This document shows, one piece after another, positions 1 through 12,409 of a stretch of DNA of 64,000 nucleotides. Both the position numbers and the translations under genes were made by a program. Source of the DNA: Channa striata (lineage: Eukaryota > Chordata > Actinopteri > Anabantiformes > Channidae). The first letter of the stretch is position 1, and every line of letters starts with the position of its first letter. Where the stretch lies: NCBI GenBank assembly GCA_033026295.1, contig CM065183.1, positions 16,385,157-16,449,156 on the forward strand, given 5' to 3'. The notes under the pieces were generated by a model. That model saw only the letters and a program-made list of their open reading frames with translations. It was not told where the DNA came from and did not search any database.

Positions 1-923
1 CATCCTCGCTTCCTCTCTTTCTCTCTCTTTCTCTCTCCCTCCCCTACCAGTGTGCCAAACAGACGAAGGTGACATCCTGGCATCCACCCTGTAGAGTAGA
101 TCAATAGATCTTAGTAAAACCCCCTAGTGGATACACACGTGTGTCTATGTGTAGTACAGTTAATTAGTGTAGACATTAACAGATGACCTTGCAAAAACTA
201 GTTGGTGTGAAAAAATTCATCTTAGCCACAGCGGACATCCCAAGGTTGTATTCCAAAAACTATCACCATTATCAGCCAACCTCAGCCTGATGTGCTTTTA
301 GAAAGTTCCATTTTGCCTTTATCCAAATTTAGTGCGTAGTATAATAAAGAGCTTCTTGAATGAGGAGGTGCAGGTACATTTTAGTCCTTACATAAATTCA
401 AGTTTTAATGGACGAAGATGAGTTTTTTCACTACCTACTTACTTTTTTGTTGTACTGACGGCCTCTCGTTGTGTAGTTTGTAGTCACACCTCATCTCAAA
501 GTGCTGGCTTATATAATGGAGTTGGTTTCTGGAGCACACTTTGGGTAACATCCACAGATACAAGCTGTATCTATGCGTGTTTCTCTTGTCGCCTCTCCTA
601 CTATTATTTCTGGTAATTACAGTCAGTGAGAAGCGCTGTAGTTTGTCTAACGCTTATTATACGGAACAAGGCTTTTCCCATAACAATCTAAAGTCTGAAC
701 CTTTTGATGCTCTGGCGCTCCTGATATTTGGCAGTCTCGGTGCTGTCCACAAACTTGCACTTAAGAGGATTACAAAATGCAGGCAGATCCCAAAACTGCC
801 AGCCAAATTCTGTTGCATTAAATGCCCACGATGATGCTGCCGTAATATTTTAATGTAATGTAGATTATGATTAAACTGGACAGATTTAATTAAAGCCTCT
901 GAAATGTTGCGTGTTAGATCCAG
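1..923 (+). other. tnik: tnik intron (partial)
   Basis: Intronic sequence upstream of the first visible tnik exon. Positions 1-50 are a long pyrimidine tract ending in CAG that looks like an acceptor, but the sequence after it (TGTGCCAAACAG...) runs into stops and matches no part of the CNH domain. Nothing else is recognisable here. The real acceptor is the CAG at 921-923. Confidence 0.6.
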
Positions 924-2836
924 AGCCAGGTGACGCCTCATGCCATCGTGGTGCTCCCGAAGACCGATGGAATGGAGATGCTGCTGTGTTACGAGGACGA
1001 AGGCGTCTACGTCAACACTTACGGTCGAATCACTAAGGACGTGGTGCTACAGTGGGGAGAGATGCCTACCTCTGTTGGTGTGTCTCAACGACATATGTAC
1101 TTACATCTGCATTTAGTAATTTCAAACAGATTTTTATCAACACTGGCGTCATTAAACACCGAAAGGACAAACTCAGTTTACAGATTTAAATAAAAAATGG
1201 CCAAACTTGAAGTTAATTGGATTTGTCAGTGTCAGTCGTGTATGTGTCACGATACAGATCAAAAATGTGATGTATCTAAAAATGAGCTGATGGGGATTCA
1301 TTTATGCTTAAATTATGTTCAAAAAATCTTCACAGGAAGCTTCAGAGCCCCTTAGCACAAGGAAATCAAAGGGAAGAAGTTAGGATAAGAGTTTGAAAGC
1401 GATATACATGAACAAAAGTTATAAAAGTGAGGGAGTAAAAAACAAGGAAATGGAGCATGAAGTAAAGAACGGCTGGAACAAACAACCAAAAAAAAACAAC
1501 ACAACTTAATTTCCTGGAGTTTTATTGCACTCTTTTGGCAGCCAGGGGTAGATAACTTTCAGAACTACACCTACTAGACTAGAGCTGGAGAATCCGGCGC
1601 TGCATCCGGTGCGCACACTTTGCACGGAAACTCTCCGGCTTATGGTAGCAGATTTAGGATGTAAATAAAATTCGATCAAAGGGAACAGAGACATGTCTCA
1701 CGAATTGATTCGCAAGGTTCAAGCACAATGTCAACAGCCACCTGCTGTGCTCTTCTTTACCAGCCCTGACCTTTGACTTGGGAATTACTCAATAACAAAC
1801 AAAAACGCCGCATCAATACGCAACATTGTTTTTGCCAAAGCCTCAATCTGCTACACGTTGCTAATGAACCCATCCATTATGTCGTGTCTGTTGTGTAATA
1901 TACATGTTGGAAGGGACTTGTATAACATAAATATAAATAAATATTTTTTTCTCGTTGGTGCTAATGCCTTCCTTTTGTACTTTTCTGTTTTCCAGCCTAT
2001 ATCCATTCTAATCAGATCATGGGCTGGGGTGAGAAAGCAATAGAGATTCGCTCTGTGGAGACGGGTCATCTGGACGGAGTCTTTATGCACAAGAGAGCCC
2101 AGAGACTTAAGTTCCTCTGTGAGCGGAATGACAAGGTGAGACAGTCAGTTAGCATGTGCTCTTTGATTTAAGTTGTATTTCTTATTACCCAAAAATCATA
2201 CAACTGAGAAAGGACTTGGTCGGCCCGGGTATTGATTTGTCTCTGGTAAAGGGGCGTTGATTGCATCACTGCCTCTGTGCACACAAATATTGAACATACA
2301 TGTGTATATGCACATTTTTTAAACGTTGATTTGTGAAGTTTGGTATACATTGCACAGATCTAGGATTATAGTTAAATATGATTGCAATGGGATGCACCAT
2401 TTCAACTTTTAAAGAGACAGATAGAAAAACAAAGGAAAATTATCTATATATTACACACATGTGCAGCACACATACTCACATATTAGTATTGCTAAAACAC
2501 ACAGTGTGATGCCAGTGACTGTTGTAAGCCAAACAGAGCTTATCTTATCACAACTTGGACATGGCAAATGCATGTAAACACATAACCATTTACTAAAATG
2601 AGACTTAACTGTAATACCTGAAACCTACACCACACTGATAAATCAAAATCCCTAAAAAGAATAAATAATGGAAACTAATGATATGATGTGAAATTGTAAA
2701 GTAATGAAATGGTAATTAATAAAAGTGTTTTTTGATATTTCTCCCTCTCCAGGTTTTCTTTGCGTCAGTGCGGTCAGGTGGTAGCAGCCAAGTGTTCTTC
2801 ATGACCCTCAACAGAAACTCTATGATGAACTGGTGA
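924..2836 (+). CDS. tnik: TNIK, C-terminal three coding exons (partial gene)
   Basis: 3' end of a Traf2- and Nck-interacting kinase gene (misshapen/GCK-IV Ste20 family; JNK and Wnt/TCF4 signalling, cytoskeleton). Exons are 924-1077, 1996-2135 and 2753-2836, with consensus AG/GT borders and consistent phases (1, then 0); they encode the last 125 residues. They lie in the citron-homology (CNH) domain: the exons hold TPHAIVVLPKTDGMEMLLCY, GWGEKAIEIRSVETGHLDG and FFASVRSGGSSQVFFMTLNR, and the protein ends NSMMNW. That ending, from memory of the family, favours TNIK over MAP4K4 (SLLSW-type end), and the slc2a2/eif5a2/slc7a14 neighbourhood (human 3q26) supports it. The kinase domain lies upstream, outside the window. 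The acceptor region has two AGs six bases apart (before 924 and before 930); the first keeps the Ser-Gln found in the family. Confidence 0.93.
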
Positions 2837-3996
2837 TGCCTCCACTCTCCACTCTGCCTCGCTCTCCCATTGGTCAGCCCAGTGACTCACCTCGGCCCAC
2901 TGCACTTTCACAAAGGAACCCGACTGATCGAGAGGCCACAAGTGAACTCTTTAACCACTGGAGAGCCTGAAACGGCGTAGAAAAAAAGTGAATCATATAG
3001 AAAAACAACAACAACGACCCGTTGAACATGAAGAGACATGTCACCCCAGATTATGTCGGGTCACGCAGAAGCCATCGTTACTCAGCTGACTGGCAAACCG
3101 GTGCCACTGACTTTCCAAATATTCTCTTCTTCCGTCTTTGTCTGTCTGTTAACTCTGTCCCCTTTACTGTACGTCTGTCTCCTCTCTCCAAAAGGACCAG
3201 TGCATTCATCTGTTCAGCAATTGTAAAAATCCACTTCAGACCCGCCTCCTGTGTCGGTTCTTCTCATTGTCCTCGCTTCTTAATTCTTCTGCTCCTTCCC
3301 TCTTTTCTGATAGATCTAGTCATCACTTTTTCAGTCCTTTGACACCAACGTCCTCAATTTCACTCGCTTCCTGTCTGCTATGTGTGGGCCCGTTCCCTGA
3401 GAACTGCGCCTCCGAGGATGGAGAAGGACTAGATTAATGAGTTTTAATATAAATTCAAATATATACTTATGCATATGGCAGAGCAGCAATGGCAGCTGAG
3501 GGATGACAAATCTACTCTGGATGTCAGCAGAGAAAGCAGACACCCTGATTGATTTTCTTTCTCCTCGGTCACACCCCTCTGTTTCCTTCACTTCCTCCTC
3601 TCTCGCCATCTTTTCGGCTGAATTGTGATTTAGTGTTTGATCGCGTTTCGCTGATAGAGACGCGCTGAGACTGTCACAGGCGGGTTGTATCAGTATGCAA
3701 AGATGTCTGTGTCCCTTTAAAGTGAAATCACTGGTCCGTTCTGTTCTTCTTCTATCTGTTCTTCCTCTTCTGTCCTCCTCCTCCTCCCCTATCACCACTC
3801 ATCCCCCTGTTTTTCACTCTATAAACTCTGAAGGTGCTGCATCAGATATACTGTAATATTAAATGAACAATGAGAGCATCATACTGTTCATTCTGTCTTT
3901 TTCTTTTTCTGTGTAACCGTTTGAAGTCAGTGAGTCTTTGATGCTTGATGAAATGTACAGCACATTTTTGTCTCTGCAAATCAGGAGTGGATGTTA

Positions 3997-4000
<4 letters not shown>

Positions 4001-4027
<27 letters not shown>

Positions 4028-4048
4028 AGTGAGAGAGAGAGAGAGAGA
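4001..4048. repeat. (TG)n-(AG)n compound microsatellite
   Basis: About 13 TG units followed by about 11 GA units, inside the inferred tnik 3' UTR. Confidence 0.95.
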
Positions 4049-5400
4049 CTTGATCTCAAAATGAGTCAAATGAAGTTCAAATCAAAGTGGGACATTGAAA
4101 TCAGCGTCCTGAAAAATAACCCAGTGATTATGTCTCTGTGTGTGAACTTTTACCTTAATGCCATCAAAACAACGTTGAGTGTGTTTACATACAGATTAAT
4201 GACCGTATCTCCTTAGTATGAAGTTCAGGAGTTGGTGAACAACATGGTGAACACCATGCATTTAAAATAGGCAATATTAGTGGTTGATTTCTTTTTCTTT
4301 CTTTCTTTTTTTTTGTTTGTTTTCTTTAACACGTTAATGTTCTCGTGATTGCAGCCATGTTGCTGGAGGAGATTGGACGATGCGTATAAAGAGCTGAACC
4401 ACGAACGCGACCTCAGCAGGGTGTGAGCTACCATCCTGAATACTGTGTGCACGTGGAAGCGCTCACTGTTACAAGACGCCGTGTCCCTTTGAGTCACGCT
4501 CCTTCCTGATCGGTCCTTTCGGGTTTGGCTCCTGTTTGTACAGTGCCTAGCATGATGTAAGCAAAACAAAAACGGAGGCCTAATGATTATTGATCACGTC
4601 ATAATTCAGAATTGTATTGCCTATACGGTTACCTTACACTGGGTTTTGTGTTATTATCTAACATTAACCCATTGCTGATGTTATTTGACTCTTCTACTAG
4701 AGATGTATTTTAACAATCTGATTTATTCTTTGAAAGGAGTAACTGAATATGGAATGATTAATCCTTCCCATTTTTATCTAAATACTTAGCACAGCTCAGA
4801 CACTAAAAAGGGTGGATTAGTTTATGCGTGCAGATTATTTTTCCATTATTTCTCTGATGGGTGTATTAGAGGTTGTACTGGATATATCGGAGGGTAAACT
4901 GGAGTATGTCTGCTTATGGTTAAAAGGTTTAAGGGAGCACAAATGCATTGCAAAATGGTGGAATGGTCATTTTTCTTTTAAATTATTAAAAGTTTTCTAT
5001 TTTCCAGGAGTTTTTTTTTTTTTTTGCACATCCATGCAGTAGCTGTTCCTGTGCAGCTGTAAGTTAGATTCACTGATCTCTGCTAGGGGGAGCAGGTTAA
5101 CATTTAGCAATAAAGCTGAGCTTGAAGAAACCACCGTCTTCCCTGTGTGTGCAGGCATGCATCTCTGTGAGACTAATGAGCAGGTGTGAATGGGGCATTA
5201 TGATTTTTTTTCTATGTTTGTCCATTGTGGCTTCCCGTTGGAAAATACTGACAGTCATTACTCTGAGGACTCTCCTTTCAAAGATGAAACCACTGTATTT
5301 CTTATTCTGTTTATTTCTTGTTTTCTTTATTTTGAAAGAGCATTACTAATGTCCTGTTTTGGGATTTATTTGTTTTGTAAAAGAGATGCTGTACGAGAGA

Positions 5401-5406
5401 AATAAA
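5401..5406 (+). terminator. tnik: candidate tnik polyadenylation signal AATAAA
   Basis: Exact AATAAA followed within 40 bases by a GT-rich tract (CTGTGTGGTGTGTCG), the usual layout of a vertebrate cleavage site. A further AATAAA occurs near 5723. Confidence 0.5.
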
Positions 5407-5959
5407 AGAAACTAGAGCATTACGCCTCTGCGCCTGTGTGGTGTGTCGTAGATATGAGAGGAGCTGTTGTTTTCTGCAAGTCGGCACATTTGTATCAGTC
5501 GACCCTCAGACTTTGTCCAACGCTCAAGTATATTATTAACAGTGTGTGTGTGAAAGAGGGACTGAGAATAGTGTCTCGATGTTTGAATCAAAGCACTAAC
5601 TTTTTATTTTTACATGATATAATGAACCTTAACATACTATTTACAGTTATCGATAAGATACTATCATGAAAAACTTACCACTACTTTTAAATCAGGAAAC
5701 TTTTTTCTTTAAAATTATATAAAATAAAGCTGTTCACTCTTTCCTCACTATGAATATAATTTTCCTACTTCTTCACTGATTTTTCTGAATATAGAAGATG
5801 TATACATAGCACTTGTGGAGTGATCTCTTCTGTCGGCCCTGTCGGTGTATCGCTGTGCATGCATGTGTTTGTCGATTAGCGAGTGGACACAGCGTGATCG
5901 AGCATGCAACCCTCATTGATCATTACCCCCAGGCGCCTGGCTGAGTCACTAGAGCCATC
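5407..5959 (+). other. tnik-slc2a2 intergenic region / slc2a2 leader
   Basis: About 550 bases between the inferred tnik poly(A) site and the slc2a2 start codon. It must hold the slc2a2 promoter and 5' leader, but I see no clear TATA box, CpG cluster or confident HNF1/HNF4 site. The start-codon context is GCCATCATGG, a good Kozak match (G at +4, C at -4/-1). Confidence 0.4.
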
Positions 5960-8900
5960 ATGGACTCAGGAAAGGTAAGATAATTCCTGACAAACATGTT
6001 TTTGTGTATTTCATGAAATGGTTACATGGTCAGCTTTATTTTATTGTTTCATCATTTAAACAAAGTAATGGCTTTTCTCTTGTCACTACGTGATTTCAAA
6101 ACGTAATTGCTGGCGCTCAGAGACGAGTCAGTGAAGATAACCAGCTGAGAAGTCACTGGAGTGCTCTGTGTTCATTTTGTCATTATGCTCGGGAAGTTGT
6201 CATATTGTAAGAAGTAATATGAGGCATCAATCTCAGTTCAAATGTATTTCTTGTACATGCAAATTGTTTGATGTTTTATTAAGTACTTTTATGTAACTCT
6301 TGAATGTACGCACTCTTTCAATAGGACACCAGGCACTAATAAAGTCACTAATAATGTGAATGAAGTATTTTGTTTCTATCTTTACTTGAATTTGTGAGGA
6401 CATGCAAATGTCGAGTGACTGGTTACCCCTTATCCTCCTGCTTACGTGCAGCTGAAATTGTGTGTTTGTTGTTGTATGTGTGTTGCTCTTGCAGCAGCTG
6501 ACTGGTACACTGGCCATTGCCGTGTTCACGGCAGCTCTGGGGTCCCTGCAATATGGCTACAGTCTTGGGGTCATCAATGCGCCCCAGAAGGTAAGACTCC
6601 ACACTCCCTGTAAGACAAGTAGAGGTTTTCCAGTCGCGCTAAAGAGAACGTGTCATTCTGAGAGACCAAAGACGACTCACAGTCTAACGTTTCTTGTGTC
6701 AAGAAAAACTTTCCTCCAACTGTTTCCCAAGTTTTCTTTTGGAGCCGTCAAATAATTGTTTCATCTAAGTCTCAAAGCAAACTCTCTAGTCAGGAAGGAG
6801 CTTTAGGTGACTTTCCCCACCAGAAAATAATTGTCTCTTTGCTGCTGGCACAACTTCAAACCTTCTGTGGTCACCTATGGAGGTCCCCAATGGAGAGACC
6901 CCCGTACTCATATCCAGTCATATCTTCCCAGCACTGGTTCTGAAGACTGACTTCTTTGGTCCCACTGTGGCTTACTTCTCGGACCGTGTGGAGGACTTTG
7001 AAATGGAAGTTTTGTTTTTACCTTTAGGCCTCTTGTCGCAGTCGTTCACCAGTCGCAGAGTTGTTGGCTCAGTTCTGGCTCCATATATCTACTGTAACTG
7101 AGCAAGACCCTGAACCCCAAGTTAGTTGCTCCTGGTGGGTCAGAGCAGTTAAATAACAGAATGAGAAGCTGTGTGTCCAAACCATGACATGACATTGTGA
7201 CACTGACACCTTCCTGAATCCTACAGTCCTATCTGTTAAAACAGCTGCATCATTAAGTGAAGTTGCCTCAGGATTTACTTAAACTGGCACCAGAGGTTCC
7301 ATACTATGTTCCGACTTTTGGAGGATTTATTGGATGTACGTTGCCACTCTGAATGTGCTCCAACACTGTCACAAAGCTGGAGTGCATGTCTATGTAGCAT
7401 TTTTGCATAGTGATAAATTAATATTTAACTAAATGTAATTGATGCAATGTAGCATAACTAATGTCATAGAGTTCGGAACAATAATAAAAATATGCTCTGG
7501 TCATGTATTTGTCACTGTATGTGATTATTTTGGATGTACTGTTTCTGCTGTGTGCGTGTCTGTGTTGCAGGTCATCGAGAAGCATTACGGGCTCTCTCTG
7601 GGGGTGTGGTCAGAGAGGACCGCTGTCCTGTTAGAAAACAGCACAGACGAAGAAGTGTTCCGGGAGGCGGGACAACACCCTGATGTGGTCATGTATTGGT
7701 CACTGTCTGTGGCGATCTTTTCTATCGGTGGCATGTTATCCTCCTTCCTGGTGGGATTTGTGGGAAACCTGAAAGGGAGGTGAGAAAGGAAGGATGATAT
7801 AAAAATATTAGATGGTTTCATGGGGAAAGAGGGAGATCATTTGAAGAAAACATGGGGAGAATGGTAATAAGTAAAGTCGATCCAGGATCAGTTTGAAGTA
7901 ATGCCATGACACATGTGACCGTTTCCAACATCTCTCTCTGCCTCCTCTCTACATGTCTGTGTTTCAGGGTGAAGGGCATGTTAATGGTAAATGTTCTGGC
8001 TGTAACCGCTGGACTGCTGATGGGTTTTTGCAAGATATGGAAACCTCACATCATGGTCATATCAGGCCGAGCTGTTATGGGCTTTTACTGTGGTACATGA
8101 AAGTACTCGTTATAACCACCATTTAACTGGAATTCACAATGCAGGCGCGTGATATTACACTGGTTAGCTCATGATGTGTGTGTTTAAGGCCTAACCTCTG
8201 GACTGGTGCCCATGTACATTGGGGAGATAGCACCTAAGGCCTACAGAGGAGCTTTGGGGACAATCCACCAGCTGGCTATTGTCATCGGCATCCTCATCAG
8301 CCAGGTGAGGTGCACTGACGCGGACGTACGTCCATCTGTTTTTGTGAACAAGCTCGCCACCTGAACTGAGCGTGCTTGTGTGTGGACGCAGGTACTAGGC
8401 TTGGACTTTGTCCTTGGTAACGATGACATGTGGCCCTGGCTGCTTGGTCTGTCTGGAGCTCCGGCAATACTGCAATCCATTTTGCTGCCCCTGTGCCCCG
8501 AGAGCCCGCGCTATCTCTACATTGTGCTGGGCAAGGAGCAAGAGGCTCGAAAAAGTAGGAATCGCTCACGGCCGATGTTTTAAAGAAACAATTTAAGATT
8601 CTTCCCAGCACTGGTATTTATCAGGACACTCGTTCGTGTCTCCTGTCACTCTGTGTTTTGCTGCAGGTCTGTATCGGCTAAAGGGGGCGTATGATGCCAG
8701 TGCTGATGTGCAAGAGATGAAGAGAGAGAAAGAGGAAGCAAAGAGGAACCCACGGTTTCCATCCTTACATTGGTACGTCTCTTCACAAAACCAGGGTCAT
8801 ACCTTTGCGAATTATACCTTCAATTTTCCAGCAACAACAAAATTGCAGATTTAAGTCTGAAATGGCAAAAGCTACTATTAAGTTGAAATAGTCTGTTCAT

Positions 8901-10745
8901 TCATGAAAGTGCGGAACACTATTCTTCCATCCAAATTAATCAGCCACCAGCCTGCACCAATGATCTCATCCAATGATTCAGTAATATTAGATCAGTGTTA
9001 AACAGGTGATGTCACAAACTTTTTAGTATAATTATACAAGCATAATTGACTTAACCTACTTACTTCCCACAAACCAAACATTTCTGCAGTGAAACTGTGA
9101 GTTCTTAGACTTTTTGAGAACCGCCGCTGTGACAGTAGTTGGTTATTTGTTATTTTCTTCCCAGCTCGGCTCCTCTGTGTACAGACTGCAGCTGTCAGTT
9201 GCCCTCGTGATGCACCTCTCGCAGCAGTTTTCTGGCATAAATGCGGTGAGTGGCAGATTAATTTCAGCTCTGCCCTTTTCTGTCTCTCGTTCAGGTTATT
9301 TGTGTTAAATTAAAATGATGTCACGGTGAGATGAATTGTGATAAAATAGGTTGCAGTTCTGTGATAATGTTCCATGGTTGACTTTCTAAAAAAAATGTTT
9401 TTTCTTTTAGATATTTTATTATTCTACGTCAATCTTCGCTCGGGCTGGTGTCAGTCAGCCAGTTTACGCCACTATAGGAGTCGGGGTCATTAACACAATC
9501 TTCACTCTGGTGTCTGTGAGTGGTGGCACAAAAACACACATGCCCACGTACATGCACTGCTGTTGTCTTATTTCTTCATCGTTAAATCATTACATAAAGT
9601 ACACAGAGCACTGTATGTTCTAGGTGGCACTGGTGGACAAGGCTGGCAGGCGGACCCTGATTCTGGCTGGTCTGGGAGGGATGTGCTGCTGTGCAATTGC
9701 CATGACAATGGGCCTCAAACTCCAGGTTTATTCTCAATATATAATTTCTTATTTTTCAGTGGTGTCCACCTACTTTAAATCATTGACACAAGGTTGTTTT
9801 CACCACCTAGTTATTTTATTTAACTTCTGGTGCACACACAAAAAGGAAATGACATCAAATGGACATAAGACTAAATCATCTCACGCAGTATTTGATCACT
9901 AGAAATAATCAATCCCTCTAAGAGAAAAATTGTTTCGCCTTCCTCACCAGAATGAATACCCATGGATGAGCTACGTCAGCATGTCAGCCATCTTCCTCTT
10001 TGTGAGTTTCTTCGAGATTGGTCCTGGTCCTATTCCGTGGTTTATAGTGGCTGAACTGTTCAGCCAGGGACCTAGGCCCACAGCCATCGCTCTCGCTGGC
10101 TGCTGCAACTGGACCAGCAACTTCATCATAGGCATGACCTTTCCGTACATACAGGTACGCGCAAATACTGATCAGCCCCAACATTAATACTTTTGATCCT
10201 AATAATGTCATGGAGGACAAGGGTCAACATGGCGACTCAAAGCCAACTCATGACCCCACACAAAGCAAAATGTGATACACTTTAAAGGTGCAGAGGTGCT
10301 AAAGGTACAACTATTGGCAACTGTAAATCCTTTACTCAAAAACACTAAGCAGATTATTTACATTTTACAAACTCGTGTGAATATGGCAAAACATGCACAG
10401 TAATTAATAACAAATAAGGGTCAAAGATCACTAATAGTAGTAAAGGTCGATGGGATTATTGTATAATCGCTTTTTATAATCATGACTATATATCATTTTG
10501 ATGACCTTTTTACTTGTTATTTCTTTTCTTTTCAGGATTTGTTGGATTCATTTGTCTTCATAGTGTTTGCTGTGCTGCTTCTCATCTTCACTATGTTTAC
10601 ATATCGCTTCCTCCCCGAGACCAAAGGCAAATCTTTCGAGGAGATTGCTGCTGTTTTCCAAAAGGGACGGAAAACGATTCCCAAAGCAGAGATTTCCAAA
10701 CACACGGCTGAACTGGAGCAGCTCAAAACATCCACAGATGCATGA
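5960..10745 (+). CDS. slc2a2: Facilitated glucose transporter GLUT2 (SLC2A2)
   Basis: Low-affinity facilitative hexose carrier of the plasma membrane (liver, beta cell, gut and kidney in vertebrates). Twelve exons: 5960-5974, 6495-6590, 7571-7779, 7968-8092, 8189-8304, 8392-8554, 8667-8772, 9165-9245, 9411-9515, 9624-9725, 9951-10154, 10536-10745; about 510 residues (human 524). The five-residue first coding exon (MDSGK) matches the human exon layout. Visible family motifs: QYGYSLGVINAPQ in TM1, a glycosylation sequon N60-S-T in a long first outer loop, GRAVMGFYCG, VPMYIGEIAPKAYRGALGT, PESPRYLY, QQFSGINAIFYYSTSIF, DKAGRRTL, EIGPGPIPWF, ELFSQGPRP, and PETKGKSFEEIA at the C terminus. The long loop, HQLAIV in TM5 and the synteny favour GLUT2 over GLUT1/3/4. 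All junctions are phase-consistent except exon 7 to 8: the strong GTACGT donor at 8773 leaves phase 2 while the acceptor at 9164 is phase 0. A weaker donor at 8777 would restore the frame. Confidence 0.95.
6591..7570 (+). other. slc2a2: slc2a2 intron 2 (largest intron of the gene)
   Basis: A 980-base intron between GTAAGA (6591) and TTGCAG (7570). Open frames in it (for example 6877-7101) have no family match and I see no element in it. The other slc2a2 introns over 300 bases (5975-6494, 8773-9164, 10155-10535) also hold nothing recognisable. Confidence 0.7.
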
Positions 10746-11250
10746 AGCAACAGCGTTTTGTGTTTGAGCAGTCTGCTTGTGTGCATATGGAATCTCAGCC
10801 TATGATTCTCTGTATTTCAAATGTGTTTGTGTCCATCTAAGTGTGTAGTATTATAATGAATACAAAGTAAACTATAGACTATTTTTAACTAGCAAACATG
10901 ATGTCAATACTGAGAAAATGAAGTCTCTTATTACAGTTATATAAAGTAATTTACATTTTATGATATGTACGTTGTTATTGCGGTATTTTTACGTGCTATA
11001 TGCATTTCACTGGACCGCATGGCTCTTTGTACTGTTTATGAAAATGGTTTTTTGTAGTGTGTAACATCTGAAGCTCTACAAAAACATTTACAGGTCACTG
11101 TCAATGGGTTCAAGGCTCCCTGCTGCCTCCAAGTGGCAAAATATTGTGAGATTTAAGTTTATTTATCAGTAAAAGTGCATTTATAAAGCTAAGCTAAGGA
11201 ATTATTAAACAATAAATAAAAACTATAGATTTGCAGATTCTGAAAAACAA
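10746..11250 (+). other. slc2a2: slc2a2 3' UTR (inferred)
   Basis: AT-rich noncoding sequence following the TGA at 10743-10745. It ends near tandem AATAAA signals at 11211-11220, with another near 11271. Confidence 0.5.
11211..11220 (+). terminator. slc2a2: candidate slc2a2 polyadenylation signal (AATAAATAAA)
   Basis: Overlapping AATAAA hexamers about 470 bases after the slc2a2 stop codon. This is the first exact signal downstream of the coding sequence. Confidence 0.5.
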
Positions 11251-12400
11251 GGTATTTTAAGTATTACAATAATAAAATATTATACTAAAGTATTTATATG
11301 TTTATGAGATTTCAGATATGGGTAGAATTATTGAACCTTTATGTCATAAAATCATCATAAAAAACCCAACCTCAAGTGTCACCTTAGACTCTTTTTCCTA
11401 CTGTTACTTCAGTTGAATTTTTGACAGTGGCTGCGCATATTCACAAAAGTATGAATGTATTTCTGTATGGATGTATGAATATGAGGCTGTTCACATGCAT
11501 GTGCTGAAGAGGATACATTGTCTTTGCTCACATGTAAGACGTATGTATGAGTAAAACTCATCAAAACTATTTTGGAGGTCATTTTTGGTCCAATATGAAA
11601 CATACTGTGCACATGTGCAGATGTGGAACCTTGACACACATTCTGGTCGTATGTTGACAGTGAGTGTTTAGCAGGATGAAATATAAAACTTACGAAGTTA
11701 CGGACACTTACTAATACTATGCATTCCTATTATAAAAAACCTCTGCCACATTTGATAATAAGTATTCAGCATTTTTTAATATGTTATCAAAAAGAAAATA
11801 CAGAACTTAAATGAAATGTTTACTTAGCTTCTTAGTCAAGTCTGCTCAGCCAGGTACAAAAAACCCAGGAAAGCCCTGGAACCAATTCAACACTGAATGT
11901 AAGTTAGCTTTGTCAGCCTTTCACTTGGTTTGAGCTAAGGTATTTGGTAAATTTACACATCCGGTAACACGGGAAACATACAATACATTTATATATTATT
12001 CAAACAAAAAATACTTACATTTTTACTTTAGCACAAGTGGCTAATATAACAGTCAATAATTATGTGCTATGCAGAGAAACTCGTTAATGTTAATATGTTA
12101 ATAAATAATTGCTAGAGGTGCTTGTATGTTTTTTTTTGCATTTGTATTATTTCCAAATTTATCCATCTAATGTGTAAAATGTGTTATTTAAAATATAGCT
12201 TTAATTTTAAAAGCAAAAAAAACTAAAAACTCAAGTAAAGTACAAGTATCTCAAAAATATACTTTCATAAGCGAAAGCTTAAGTTTCCATCGGTGTAACT
12301 TTATACTCACTTAAAGTAGTAGAAGTTTTTGATAAAGTACTTGCACTTTCACTTCACGTACAGCACGTTTTATTTATTATTAATATATATTTTAATCACC
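11251..12400. other. slc2a2-eif5a2 intergenic sequence
   Basis: Strongly AT-rich sequence with no coding signal or recognisable repeat. GC content rises sharply at about 12410, where the eif5a2 promoter begins. Confidence 0.6.
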
Positions 12401-12409
12401 TTTTCCTTT

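Larger units (their letters stand above)
2837..5406 (+). other. tnik: tnik 3' UTR (inferred)
   Basis: No coding signal follows the TGA at 2834-2836. The stretch is AT-rich, contains a TG/AG microsatellite and ends at an AATAAA (5401-5406) followed by a GT-rich downstream element. A long 3' UTR is usual for this gene family. The UTR extent is inference; earlier AATAAA-type signals (near 5109) could also be used. Confidence 0.5.

Noticed and set aside
1..120. Acceptor-like pyrimidine tract as a further tnik exon
   Set aside because: The sequence after it does not encode CNH-domain residues, and the exon at 924 already starts at the position expected from the family.
6877..7101. 74-codon ORF in slc2a2 intron 2
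   Set aside because: Lies between confirmed GLUT2 exons and has no similarity to the transporter or to any repeat I know.
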